Of a DNA stretch of 64,000 bases, positions 1-8,771 are shown one piece after another (position 1 is the stretch's first letter; each line of letters opens with the position of its first letter). The stretch is taken from the NCBI RefSeq assembly GCF_014284365.1, contig NZ_JACOGG010000008.1, positions 62,001-126,000 on the forward strand. Reading direction: 5' to 3'. Under the pieces are notes generated by a model that saw only the letters and a list, made by a program, of their open reading frames with translations, was not told the origin of the DNA and did no database searches. Both the position numbers and the translations under genes were made by a program. The DNA comes from Cognatundibacterium rugosum. GTDB lineage: Bacteria; Pseudomonadota; Gammaproteobacteria; Burkholderiales; Burkholderiaceae_D.

Positions 1-1587
1 GTCGCGTCGCTCGCTGATGGAGACTTCAATCGCACCTGTCATTTCCTGGCTGCCGGTCTGGTTGGTATAGCTGTACGAGGGCAAGCCTTCGATCAGGCCG
101 CCACCACGCACACCACGGATGGCAGCCGGCCAGCTGTACAACGCGCAGGCATGGGTAATGCGCTCGGCCAATACGTAGGCCGCATTGCCCCAGAGCAGAT
201 TTTGATGATCTGGTTTTGCATAGCCAATCAGATTGCCTTCAGCAGAGTGGAACTGGGTTTGCGCGTCATTGCAGATAATTTCTTCGAAATCCAAGCCCTC
301 ACACGCTATCGTCGTACGCTTATCCGGCCTTCCGTAAGGCAGACGCAGTAAAACGCGCGGCATCACCAGTGAGACGTAACGTGCCTCTTCGGTTTGGCGG
401 AATTCATGCCAGGCACTGAGTTCGGCAGCTTCAAAGATTTTTGCCAGTTCACGTGGTCTGTTGAGTTGCTCGAATCCGCTTAAGCCAAACAGATTGCTTG
501 ATGCCGCAGCAATAAACGGCGCATGCGCGGCGGCGGCAATGGCAGACATGTTCTTTAAGAAGTCGATATCTGCTGCATCTGCTCCAATTTCATATGCGCC
601 AACTAGCAGGCTATACGGGGCGCCGCCATAAGTACCATATTCTGCTTCGTAGATCAGTTTAAAGAGGGCGCTTTGGTCGAATTCAATAGCTTTAATCAAG
701 TCTCTGCGTAACTCCTCCAGCTGGGCATTAAAAACCCGCAGTTTGAGCAGAGGGCCGGTTTCGGTGTTAACAACCAGATGCGCTAAACCGCGCCAGGTCG
801 CTTCCAACTGTTTAAAGCCCGGGCAGTGCAAAATCGCGTTTAAGGCGCTGCTCAATTGTTGGTCGCAATGTGTAACGAGTTCGTCAATGACTGCAACAGT
901 ACTGTGTTTCTGCATGAAGTCCTGGCGATTGATATCCGCATTATTTTCTAAGTAAGAATCTAACTGCAGAGATAAATGCGAGAGACAGAGTAAGGTCTTA
1001 TCCACGTCGGTCTCAGCCTTATCTGCAGCACGCAGTTCCATTAAGGCTTTTCGCAGCCGGGATGCTTCTGTATCTGAAGCTGGCGGATTTTCCCCCGGTA
1101 TTGTCGTGTCTTTATTTAACACGAATACACGGACCAACTGAGCAAAGTCATCATCCGATGCACAACGCGCCTGCAAGCTGCGGATCAGCCCCCGTGATTC
1201 ATATACGGAGCGCAAACCAGGCAGTTGTTGAATGATGCGCATCGGTTCGAAATCAGCGATGTGTTCAAACATCAGCTGCTGATCATCCGGCGTGGACAGC
1301 AGTGCTGCAATCGATGTTGCAGATTTCGTGATTTCTAGCAGGTCGACCCGAGGGCGGATGCTTTTCATGACCTCGTTAAAGTTATCGCGATCGATGTCTG
1401 TCATTACCCTTTCTTTGAAAGGCGTTGTCATCTGTTCCGGAGCGCGATCGCCCGATAAGTCGGCCAGTATGCCGACGACAAACGGAAGCTCACGTTTTTC
1501 AATGTTTCCGCCGGTTTCAACATCATAGGTAATTCTGACGCGCGGTGGCCGGGCACGTAATCGTTTTTTTTGTAGGCTTTCAGTCAT
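1..1587 (-). CDS. tssC: Type VI secretion sheath protein, TssB-TssC fusion (3' end outside window)
   Basis: The sheath of the contractile type VI secretion tail is normally built from two proteins, TssB (VipA) and TssC (VipB). Here a single uninterrupted frame of at least 529 codons runs from ATG at 1587 to the window edge. Residues 1-180 read as TssB: a basic start, RPPRVRITYDVETGG, ELPFVVGILADLSG, and the late TssB motif FEPMRIIQQLPGL. From about residue 225 the text is TssC: VAVIDELVTHCDQQL, PGFKQLEATWRGL (about 258-270), AEYGTYGGAPYSLLVGAYEIG-like core (about 315-335), AHAPFIAAA (about 354) and SERRD at the edge. About 150 C-terminal residues should lie outside. I translated the whole stretch and found no stop or frameshift, so this is a fusion rather than two adjacent genes. 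Upstream there is only a weak GAGA ribosome site. Other T6SS genes are presumably to the left of the window. Confidence 0.88.
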   Translation of the reverse strand, partial: MTESLQKKRLRARPPRVRITYDVETGGNIEKRELPFVVGILADLSGDRAPEQMTTPFKERVMTDIDRDNFNEVMKSIRPRVDLLEITKSATSIAALLSTPDDQQLMFEHIADFEPMRIIQQLPGLRSVYESRGLIRSLQARCASDDDFAQLVRVFVLNKDTTIPGENPPASDTEASRLRKALMELRAADKAETDVDKTLLCLSHLSLQLDSYLENNADINRQDFMQKHSTVAVIDELVTHCDQQLSSALNAILHCPGFKQLEATWRGLAHLVVNTETGPLLKLRVFNAQLEELRRDLIKAIEFDQSALFKLIYEAEYGTYGGAPYSLLVGAYEIGADAADIDFLKNMSAIAAAAHAPFIAAASSNLFGLSGFEQLNRPRELAKIFEAAELSAWHEFRQTEEARYVSLVMPRVLLRLPYGRPDKRTTIACEGLDFEEIICNDAQTQFHSAEGNLIGYAKPDHQNLLWGNAAYVLAERITHACALYSWPAAIRGVRGGGLIEGLPSYSYTNQTGSQEMTGAIEVSISERRD

Positions 1588-2277
1588 TTTGTCGTCTCAG
1601 TTTCTCTGACATGTTTATTCGTACATTACCCATAATATATCTGCATCCAGGCTGAATAGGACAGAAAGAATAAAATTGTCCTCATCCGTTCAAGTAGTCA
1701 GAAAAATCCAGATGTTACCTGGCTAAATGGGGGGAACTATCCGGTTTGCCGCCTTTGCTGATGGGCTGGAACTGTCGTATTGAACGGCTCGTCGTAGAAC
1801 TGCTTGAACTCTGATTGAGAGCCAAGCGTGTTTTAACGCTGTCGTGCCTCTTTACTGCTGTTGGCGTTGTGGTTTGCCTATTTCTGCGCCTTAAGTGTCG
1901 TTCAACATTTCATGTCCTGTTTAATACCAGTTACATATTTAAGTCGTCGTTAAATATGTGTTCTCTAGGCAATCATTTTCTATAAAACGAAATTGTAAGC
2001 ATAGACAAAAACCACTTGCAGGGCTGATGTTCTCTTCTAGACTGGACTTGCTCATCTAGTACCAGATTAATACCAAAATAAGTCGCTCAAGCAGTCAAAA
2101 ATCAGTCACCAAAGCAGCATAAAAATGGCGTTGTTCTGGTCGGTGTCAGCATGGGCAAGGGTGGTGTGCGTCGTCGCAGCATTCAGTCTCAATGTGTTGC
2201 TGTCGCGTCGTATGTTTGAAAAAAATTCGTTGCGCAGGTACTGAGCCTGGGCCGATGAATGATCACTTGGGGGAGAC
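1588..2277. other. Intergenic stretch between T6SS sheath gene and chitinase gene
   Basis: About 690 bases without a convincing gene. It must hold the divergent promoters for the sheath gene (minus) and the chitinase genes (plus). The only clear structure is a perfect inverted repeat at 1933-1959. I see no strong -35/-10 pair that I would commit to. A strong ribosome site (GGGGGAG) lies just before 2278. Confidence 0.5.
1933..1959. repeat. Perfect 10-bp inverted repeat, candidate operator
   Basis: Arms ACATATTTAA (1933-1942) and TTAAATATGT (1950-1959) are separated by the 7-base spacer GTCGTCG. AT-rich dyads of this size in a divergent intergenic region commonly bind a dimeric regulator. It lies about 320 bp upstream of the first chitinase gene and about 345 bp upstream of the T6SS gene, so which one it serves is unknown. 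Confidence 0.4.
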
Positions 2278-4602
2278 ATGAAACAACAACTTACTATGCG
2301 TTTTGCGCAACTCTTAGGCATGAGTTTGTGTGCGGTCGTGACGATAGAGGCACAGGCCGCTTGCAGTTCGCCAGCCTGGGATGCAGCGAAGGCTTATAAC
2401 GGTGGCGCTAAGGTGTCATATCAGGATCAGGAATGGAGTGCGAAGTGGTGGACGCAGGCGAATCCACCGAAAAATGATGCGGATGGTCCTTGGAAATTTG
2501 TCGCGAATTGCAGTGGTGGCGGAGGTGGTGGGGGAGGCGGTGGTGGGTCGGCAGATCCTGTGCTGGTCACTCCACCGTTACCACCGGGTAGCGCACTGTG
2601 CCGACCTGATGGCATGGCGGTGACTGCGGGCGTGAATGCACCGTATTGCCAGGCTTACGATAGCAATGGCCGTGAAAAACTGGGTAAGCTGCAGCGCCGT
2701 GTGATCGGTTATTTCACCAGCTGGCGCACTGGTAAAGATGGTAGCCCGGCTTATCTGGCGCATCAGATTCCCTGGGATAAGCTCAGTCATATCAATTATG
2801 CGTTTGCGCATGTGGACAGTCAAAACCGCATCTCTGTCGGTGAAGTCAGTGACCCTAACAATGCCGCAACCAGCCTGCAATGGCCAGGTGTGGCGGGTGC
2901 AGAAATGGACCCTGGCTATGCGTATAAAGGTCACTTCAATCTGCTCAATAAATTCAAAAAACAATATCCGCAAGTGAAGACCCTGATTTCGGTAGGCGGA
3001 TGGGCTGAGACAGGCGGCTACTTCGACAGTACCGGCAAACGTGTCAATAGCGGTGGCTTTTATGCGATGACGACTAATGCTGATAACAGTGTGAATCAGG
3101 CTGGTATCAATACCTTTGCGGATTCTGTCGTGGCGTTTTTGCGCCAGTACAATTTTGATGGGGTTGATATCGATTACGAGTATCCGACTTCGATGAAAGA
3201 TGCGGGCAATCCGCTCGACTTTAGCGTCGCCAATGCACGTCGCCCCGGTCTGATGAAAAGTTATTCCGCCTTGATGAAAACCCTGCGTGAAAAGCTGGAT
3301 GCAGCAGCGGCGCAGGATAACCGCTATTACTTGTTGACGATTGCCGCACCGGCTTCGGCTTATTTGCTGCGCGGTATGGAAAATTCACCGGCACTGGCCT
3401 ATCTGGATTTTGCCAATCTGATGTCTTATGACTTGCATGGTGCCTGGAATGAGTTTGTGGGCCCGAATGCCGCCTTGTTTGATGATGGCAAAGACGCGGA
3501 ACTGGCACGCTGGAGTGTATATAGCTCTGCGCAATATGGCGGTATCGGCTATCTGAATAGCGACTGGGCGTATCACTATTTGCGTGGTGCGATGCAATCG
3601 GGTCGTATCAATGTCGGTGTGCCGTATTACACCCGTGGCTGGCGCAATGTGACTGGCGGTAGCAATGGGCTGTGGGGCAAATCGCTGGGCAGCAATTGCC
3701 CGCCTGGTACCACGGTGTGTGGTGCGGGGGCGATTGGTATCGACAATCTGTGGCGTGATCTGGATGCGCAAGGCAAGGAGGTACCTGCCGGTGGCAATCC
3801 GATGTGGCATGCAAAAAATCTGGAGCGAGGTGTCGCCGGTTCTTATCTGACCAGCTATGGCCTCAACCCGGCCAGTAATCCGGATGACAGGCTGGTGGGC
3901 AGCTATGTGCGCAATTACGATGCGACGCTGGTGGCACCCTGGCTGTGGAATGCACAGAAAAACGTGTTTATTTCTACGGAAGATGAGGCATCGGTACAAA
4001 GAAAAGCGCAGTGGATCATCGCACAGGGTATAGGCGGTGTGATGTTCTGGGAATTAGCTGGCGACTATGACTGGAATGCCGCGCGTGGTGAGTATTTTAT
4101 GGGCAGCAGTTTAACGCGCAGTTTTTATCAGGCCTTCAGCACCGCCACACCTTACGGCAATCTGCGCTCTAAACAAGCTGTGCCAACTGCTGCGATCGAT
4201 TTACTGGTTGAAGTGACAGGCTATAAATTAGGCGACGCTAACTACCCGATTAACCCCACGCTTAAAATCACCAATCGTTCCGGCTTTACGCTGGCAGGTG
4301 GCACAGAAATCCAGTTCGATTTGCCGACGTCCACACCGGACAATACCAGCGACCAGTCTGGCATGGGCCTGCGCGTACTGAGCAGCGGACACAGTGGGAA
4401 TAATATCGGTGGCCTGAAGGGCGATTTGCATCGCATGTCCTTCAAGCTGCCGGCGTGGTCTGGCTTAGCGCCGAACGCCAGCACCAGCATGACGCTGAAC
4501 TATTACTTGCCTGTTTCGGGGCCAGCTAACTTCAGCGTCATCATCAATGGCAAAGCCTATGCCCTGCGTAGTGAGCAGCCTTATCTGCCGTATATCAAAT
4601 GA
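2278..4602 (+). CDS. Secreted GH18 chitinase with N-terminal chitin-binding module (774 aa)
   Basis: Hydrolyses beta-1,4 N-acetylglucosamine links in chitin outside the cell. Domains in order: Sec signal peptide 1-27 ending AQA; a CBM5/12 chitin-binding module about 29-79 with paired Trp (AKWWTQ); a pure glycine linker of 11 Gly (about 81-91); a GH18 barrel about 140-620 with the catalytic DGVDIDYE motif at 294-301 (E301 is the proton donor) and SVGGW; then a beta-rich C-terminal domain of about 130 residues resembling the ChiC-type accessory domain of other bacterial chitinases (tentative). The start is set by GGGGGAG 3 bases before ATG. The GH19 gene follows with almost no gap, so the two are probably co-transcribed. 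GH18 acts by substrate-assisted retention. Confidence 0.93.
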   Translation: MKQQLTMRFAQLLGMSLCAVVTIEAQAACSSPAWDAAKAYNGGAKVSYQDQEWSAKWWTQANPPKNDADGPWKFVANCSGGGGGGGGGGGSADPVLVTPPLPPGSALCRPDGMAVTAGVNAPYCQAYDSNGREKLGKLQRRVIGYFTSWRTGKDGSPAYLAHQIPWDKLSHINYAFAHVDSQNRISVGEVSDPNNAATSLQWPGVAGAEMDPGYAYKGHFNLLNKFKKQYPQVKTLISVGGWAETGGYFDSTGKRVNSGGFYAMTTNADNSVNQAGINTFADSVVAFLRQYNFDGVDIDYEYPTSMKDAGNPLDFSVANARRPGLMKSYSALMKTLREKLDAAAAQDNRYYLLTIAAPASAYLLRGMENSPALAYLDFANLMSYDLHGAWNEFVGPNAALFDDGKDAELARWSVYSSAQYGGIGYLNSDWAYHYLRGAMQSGRINVGVPYYTRGWRNVTGGSNGLWGKSLGSNCPPGTTVCGAGAIGIDNLWRDLDAQGKEVPAGGNPMWHAKNLERGVAGSYLTSYGLNPASNPDDRLVGSYVRNYDATLVAPWLWNAQKNVFISTEDEASVQRKAQWIIAQGIGGVMFWELAGDYDWNAARGEYFMGSSLTRSFYQAFSTATPYGNLRSKQAVPTAAIDLLVEVTGYKLGDANYPINPTLKITNRSGFTLAGGTEIQFDLPTSTPDNTSDQSGMGLRVLSSGHSGNNIGGLKGDLHRMSFKLPAWSGLAPNASTSMTLNYYLPVSGPANFSVIINGKAYALRSEQPYLPYIK

Positions 4603-4610
4603 GGTCAGCC

Positions 4611-5993
4611 ATGAAGCGAAAATTAATTAGCCTGTTGTTCGTGTTTGCACCAACAACCTATGCCGCGACACCGGTGTGTTCACCCTGGCAAGCCAGCAAG
4701 GTGTATGTGAAGGGAGATTATGTTCAGGTGCAGAGCAAAGTCTGGCGAGCCAAATGGTGGAGCCAGAATAATCAGCCGGGAGCTGCCGATGTGTGGGAAG
4801 AGCGCTTGCCAGGTGAGTGCACGCCGGATAACAGTAATCCCGGCGATGCTGGCAATCCTGCGGGCAGTCCGGCTGTTCCTAGCCGTAAAGAGGCTGAGGC
4901 AGAAGAAGCAAAAAAAACTGATAACCCACTGTTTAAGCGTATCCAGGCCAGCGTGCGGACTTTGGATGGTGCTGCGGTCGATGCAGTTCAGCCTGGGCGT
5001 AGCGCCAATCCTCTGAATGTGAAACGGGTGGAGCGCATATTGAGTGCAGCTGATTGGCAAAACCTGTTTCCTTTGCGTGATGCCAGCTATAGCTATATGC
5101 GTTTTTTGCAAGCCATCGCCAAGTTCCCTGCCGTGTGTGACGACTATAGCGATGGCCGCAATGCCGAGGCCATTTGTCGCAAGACGCTGGCCACCATGTT
5201 TGCCCACTTTGCACAGGAAACCGGAGCGCATGATCCGAACTCCAGTGTGCCGCAATGGCGTCAGGGCCTGTATTTTTTGCGTGAAGCGGGCTGTTCGGAT
5301 AACGACACCAGTTGCGGCTATAACGCGGAATGTGAGCCATCAACCTGGCAAGGGCAAACCTGGCCTTGCGGTAAAGATGCGAGTGGACGCTGGAAGAAAT
5401 ACTATGGCCGTGGTGCGAAGCAGCTTTCGTATAACTACAACTACGGCCCATTTTCTGACGCTATGTTTGGCACTGTGCGCACGTTGCTGGATAAGCCGGA
5501 ACTGGTGGCTGATACCTGGCTCAACCTGGCTTCGGCGATTTTCTTCTTCGTCTATCCGCAACCGCCCAAGCCATCTATGCTGCATGTGGTCGATGGCAGC
5601 TGGCAGATCAATGATGCCGATCGTCAGGCTCAGCTCAGCCCCGGCTTTGGCGCCACGATACACATCATCAATGGCGGGATCGAATGCGGTCAGGGCTACG
5701 ATAAACCGCAGGCACAAAACCGCATCAGCTATTACCAGAGTCTGGCCGCGTATTTTGCAGTACCCATTGCAGCGAATGAGGCACTCAGTTGCGCCAATAT
5801 GAAGCCCTTTCCCGCTGGCGGGGCCGGTGCGCAATTGCTGTACTGGGAGCAGGATTGGAGTTATGACCCACGTCGTCCGGATGGCAAAAGCTATGCCTGC
5901 AAACTGGTGTCTTACCAAACCCCGCACTATGCATTAAAGGCGGGCGATTATGTGCGCTGTGTCGAGCATCATTTCAAAGTTGTACTGAAATAA
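4611..5993 (+). CDS. Secreted GH19 chitinase with N-terminal chitin-binding module
   Basis: Second chitinase, 460 aa, of the unrelated inverting GH19 family. I choose ATG 4611, preceded by GAGG at 4601-4604, because it gives a clean signal peptide (MKRKLISLLFVFAPTTYA, cleavage about 18). ATG 4599, overlapping the stop of the previous gene, would add four residues. Residues about 22-70 form a CBM5/12 module (AKWWSQNNQPG). A Pro/Glu/Lys-rich linker follows to about 105. The GH19 domain carries the general acid in AHFAQETGAH (E203) and the substrate-binding segment YYGRGAKQLSYNYNYG (from about 264). A C-terminal tail of about 60 residues contains paired cysteines. GH18 plus GH19 enzymes in one operon suggests synergistic chitin breakdown. 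Confidence 0.92.
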   Translation: MKRKLISLLFVFAPTTYAATPVCSPWQASKVYVKGDYVQVQSKVWRAKWWSQNNQPGAADVWEERLPGECTPDNSNPGDAGNPAGSPAVPSRKEAEAEEAKKTDNPLFKRIQASVRTLDGAAVDAVQPGRSANPLNVKRVERILSAADWQNLFPLRDASYSYMRFLQAIAKFPAVCDDYSDGRNAEAICRKTLATMFAHFAQETGAHDPNSSVPQWRQGLYFLREAGCSDNDTSCGYNAECEPSTWQGQTWPCGKDASGRWKKYYGRGAKQLSYNYNYGPFSDAMFGTVRTLLDKPELVADTWLNLASAIFFFVYPQPPKPSMLHVVDGSWQINDADRQAQLSPGFGATIHIINGGIECGQGYDKPQAQNRISYYQSLAAYFAVPIAANEALSCANMKPFPAGGAGAQLLYWEQDWSYDPRRPDGKSYACKLVSYQTPHYALKAGDYVRCVEHHFKVVLK

Positions 5994-6001
5994 AACCTGA
6001 C

Positions 6002-6066
6002 GCTGATGCAAAATTTGAACGCAAATTGCTGCTCTATGTAACAGGCCCTAGTCGTTTTGCATCAGC
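6002..6066. repeat. 12-bp inverted repeat between chitinase genes
   Basis: Arms GCTGATGCAAAA (6002-6013) and TTTTGCATCAGC (6055-6066) are perfect complements separated by 41 bases. It lies between the GH19 stop and the next GH18 start. No T-run follows, so it is not a standard terminator. It could be an operator pair or an mRNA structure separating the two transcription units. Confidence 0.4.
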
Positions 6067-6102
6067 CGTCATCTCAGACTACATCCCCAAACGGAGGAAA
6101 CT

Positions 6103-7638
6103 ATGTATGCAATGAAATCGGTATTGTATGGCGTTGTCTTATGTGCCGCCATGAGCTTCAGTATGAATGCACAGGCTGCAGCAGCTTGTGATTCCTGGTC
6201 GGCGGCGACCGTGTACACCCAGGGCAAATACGCAACGTATCAAGGCAAAGCCTGGCGCGCAAAATGGTACACCCAGAATGAAGCACCTGGTGCGCAATGG
6301 GGGCCTTGGGAAGAAAGACCTGCTTCCGAATGCACAGCGACACCAACACCGGGCGGTGACGGTAGCGGCATCCCGGAACCCAGCCCTACAGTCGGTATGC
6401 ATCATGGCTCTTATTTTGCGCAATGGGGAATTTATGGACGTAACTACAAATTGCGCAATCTGGTGGATGCGGGTGGCGATAAAAAACTGACTTTCCTGAA
6501 CTATGCGTTTGGCAATGTGTATGCGAATGGCGAATGCAATATCGTGACCCGTACTGAAACCGGCAATGGTGATGGTGGGGATGGCTGGGCCGATTATCAG
6601 CGCGGCTTTGCGGAGAATGAATCGGTCGATGGTGTGGGCGATAACTGGGACGATAAACTCAAAGGCAATTTCAATCAGCTCAAAAAGCTGAAGCTGAAAA
6701 ATCCAGGTCTGAAGGTGATGATTTCCTTGGGGGGCTGGACCTGGTCTAAAAACTTCAGTAAGGCAGCGGCGACCGATGCCAGCCGTAAGGCATTGGTCAG
6801 CTCCTGCATCAATCTCTACATCAAAGGAAATCTGCCTGTGGCTGAAGGCACGGGCGGTACCGGCGTCGCCAAAGGTGTGTTTGACGGCATCGATATTGAC
6901 TGGGAATATCCGGTAGCAGGTGGCTTGGCCAGCAATGGCTATAGCGCCGCAGATAAGCAGAATTTCACGCTCTTACTGGCAGAATTCCGTAGTCAGCTGA
7001 CTGCATTGGGTGCTACCAATAAGCGTCGTTATTATCTGACTGCCGCGATCGGTTCCGGTGTCGATAAAATTCGCAATACCGAACCTGCTTTGTACTCGGC
7101 TTATCTCGATTGGGTCAATGTGATGAGTTACGATTACCACGGCGGCTGGGACGCGACTGGCCCGACTAATTTCCAATCCAACCTGTACGCTGATCCTGTC
7201 GCACCGGGCACGGGTGACATCCTGAAATACAATATCCACGATACGGTGCAGGCGCTGACTGCAGCGGGTATGCCTAAAGCGAAGATCGTGCTGGGTATAC
7301 CTTTCTACGGACGTGGCTGGCGTGGTGTGGCTGCGGGGCCAGATAAAAATGGTCTGTACCAAAGTGCCAGCAGTGCTGCACCCGGTACCTTTGAGGCAGG
7401 GATCGATGATTACAAAGTGCTCAAGCTCAAGCGCTCCACCAGCTACGTGCATCCGGTCACCAAACAACTCTGGATTTACGATGGCAATGAATTCTGGAGT
7501 TACGATGATCCGGTGGTGATCGCCACCAAGATCGCCTACGCCAAAGAAAAAGGTTTGGGCGGCTTGTTTTCCTGGTCGCTGGATGGCGATGATGCGAACG
7601 CGACGCTGTTAAAGGCCACCGGTGGCATACGGCCGTAA
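6103..7638 (+). CDS. Secreted GH18 chitinase with N-terminal chitin-binding module (511 aa)
   Basis: Third chitinase of the group. ATG 6103 is supported by GGAGG at 6093-6097. Signal peptide about 1-26 (NAQA), CBM5/12 module about 29-77 (AKWYTQNEAPG, WGPWEE), a Thr/Pro/Gly linker, then GH18 from about 98. The catalytic motif DGIDIDWE is at 261-268 (E268), with SLGGWTWS upstream and MSYDYHGGWD, typical of the ChiC/ChiA-like chitinases that keep a +1 subsite wall. It lacks the C-terminal accessory domain of the 2278 enzyme. It is separated from the GH19 gene by 109 bases including an inverted repeat, so it may have its own promoter. Confidence 0.93.
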   Translation: MYAMKSVLYGVVLCAAMSFSMNAQAAAACDSWSAATVYTQGKYATYQGKAWRAKWYTQNEAPGAQWGPWEERPASECTATPTPGGDGSGIPEPSPTVGMHHGSYFAQWGIYGRNYKLRNLVDAGGDKKLTFLNYAFGNVYANGECNIVTRTETGNGDGGDGWADYQRGFAENESVDGVGDNWDDKLKGNFNQLKKLKLKNPGLKVMISLGGWTWSKNFSKAAATDASRKALVSSCINLYIKGNLPVAEGTGGTGVAKGVFDGIDIDWEYPVAGGLASNGYSAADKQNFTLLLAEFRSQLTALGATNKRRYYLTAAIGSGVDKIRNTEPALYSAYLDWVNVMSYDYHGGWDATGPTNFQSNLYADPVAPGTGDILKYNIHDTVQALTAAGMPKAKIVLGIPFYGRGWRGVAAGPDKNGLYQSASSAAPGTFEAGIDDYKVLKLKRSTSYVHPVTKQLWIYDGNEFWSYDDPVVIATKIAYAKEKGLGGLFSWSLDGDDANATLLKATGGIRP

Positions 7639-7680
7639 TTTGTTGTGCGCGCGCAGTAACGCCTGAAGCGCCAATTGCTG

Positions 7681-7724
7681 CCAACACCTCATTCAGCATG
7701 ATGATTTGTTGATGGAGGTGTTGG
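7681..7724. terminator. Hairpin between convergent genes (possible bidirectional terminator)
   Basis: CCAACACCTC (7681-7690) and GAGGTGTTGG (7715-7724) are a perfect 10-bp inverted repeat between the converging chitinase and hslO genes. There is no strong T-run on either side, so intrinsic termination is only possible, not certain. Confidence 0.4.
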
Positions 7725-7756
7725 TGATATTGCAGTCCTGATGGATGTAATCCTTA

Positions 7757-8686
7757 TCAGTGCTTGATTTCAGCAGCCGCGACCGTACCTTCGGCCAGTG
7801 TATTGGTGACGAATAACTGCGCACAGTCGACCGGGTCAAAACCATAATGCTGGCCACAGAAGTCGCAGTTGATGTCGATGCGTCCTGCTTCCGCAATAGC
7901 GCTTTCAATCTCGGCAGCGCCCAACATTTTCAGCATATCGCCGACTTTTTCACGGGTGCAGCTGCAATGGAATTCCGGATGCAGCGGTTCAAATACGCGC
8001 AGAGTCTGCTCCCAGAACAGGCGGTGCATCAGGGTTTCTGCACTGTGTTCCAGCATTTCATCTTTTTTGAGGGTGTCACCCAGCATCACGGCGTGGTTCC
8101 AGGCTTCTGCTTCGTCTTCGACTTTGGATGCGCTGCCGCCGATTTTCGGCAGTTTTTGCAATAGCATGCCGCGTGTCACTTTATCGTTAGCCGCCAGCCA
8201 GAGCTTGGTATCGAGCTGCTCAGAACGCAGCATATAGTTTTCAATGACGGTGGCGATATCATCGCCATCCAGCGGCACGATGCCTTGATAAGCCTGCTGG
8301 CCCGGCATTTTATCGTTAGGATCAAGCGTAATCACAAAGCGGCCCTGACCATGCGCATGTACCAGGTCTTTCAGGCTTTCATTCTCTTCGATCACAGCAT
8401 CATCGGCCAGCTTGGCGGTCGCACGCAGACGCAGGTTGGCATCACACTCAACCACCATCAGTTTGACCGGGCCATCGCCATGTATCAGCATGATCATGGT
8501 GCCATTGAACTTCAGATTGGCGGAAAGCAGGGCGGCGGCGGCCATCAGTTCGCCCAGTAAAGTTTGCACCGCCTTCGGATAGCTGCGGTGTGACTGCATT
8601 TGCTGCCAGGATTGTTCCAGCTCGACCAGCTCACCGCGCACGCCGGCATGTTCAAACATAAATTTTTGTAGTGTATCTGTTTTCAT
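7757..8686 (-). CDS. hslO: Hsp33 redox-regulated molecular chaperone (309 aa)
   Basis: Cytoplasmic holdase that is activated when oxidation releases zinc and unfolds its linker. The N-terminal Hsp33 fold spans about residues 1-225 (ALLSANLKFNGTMIMLIHGDGPVK and SAETLMHRLFWE segments). The C-terminal zinc site has the expected CxC (CSC, about 241 and 243) and CxxC (CDFC, about 274 and 277). Length and motif order match the family. The gene is transcribed in the same direction as the hexapeptide protein behind it, 85 bases apart, and converges with the chitinase gene. Confidence 0.95.
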   Translation of the reverse strand: MKTDTLQKFMFEHAGVRGELVELEQSWQQMQSHRSYPKAVQTLLGELMAAAALLSANLKFNGTMIMLIHGDGPVKLMVVECDANLRLRATAKLADDAVIEENESLKDLVHAHGQGRFVITLDPNDKMPGQQAYQGIVPLDGDDIATVIENYMLRSEQLDTKLWLAANDKVTRGMLLQKLPKIGGSASKVEDEAEAWNHAVMLGDTLKKDEMLEHSAETLMHRLFWEQTLRVFEPLHPEFHCSCTREKVGDMLKMLGAAEIESAIAEAGRIDINCDFCGQHYGFDPVDCAQLFVTNTLAEGTVAAAEIKH

Positions 8687-8771
8687 AAAATCAACTTCAA
8701 GATGGTGTTAAGCCACGCAAAACGGTTCCGTTATGCCGCTTTCCGCGATCGGATAGCTTGCGACGGTCTGA

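Noticed and set aside
2106-2321. Minus-strand open frame of 71 codons before the chitinase
   Set aside because: It overlaps the real gene start, has no ribosome site, and its composition is not protein-like.
3385-3999. Long minus-strand frame inside the first chitinase
   Set aside because: Antisense shadow of a strongly supported GH18 gene; no family match and odd composition.
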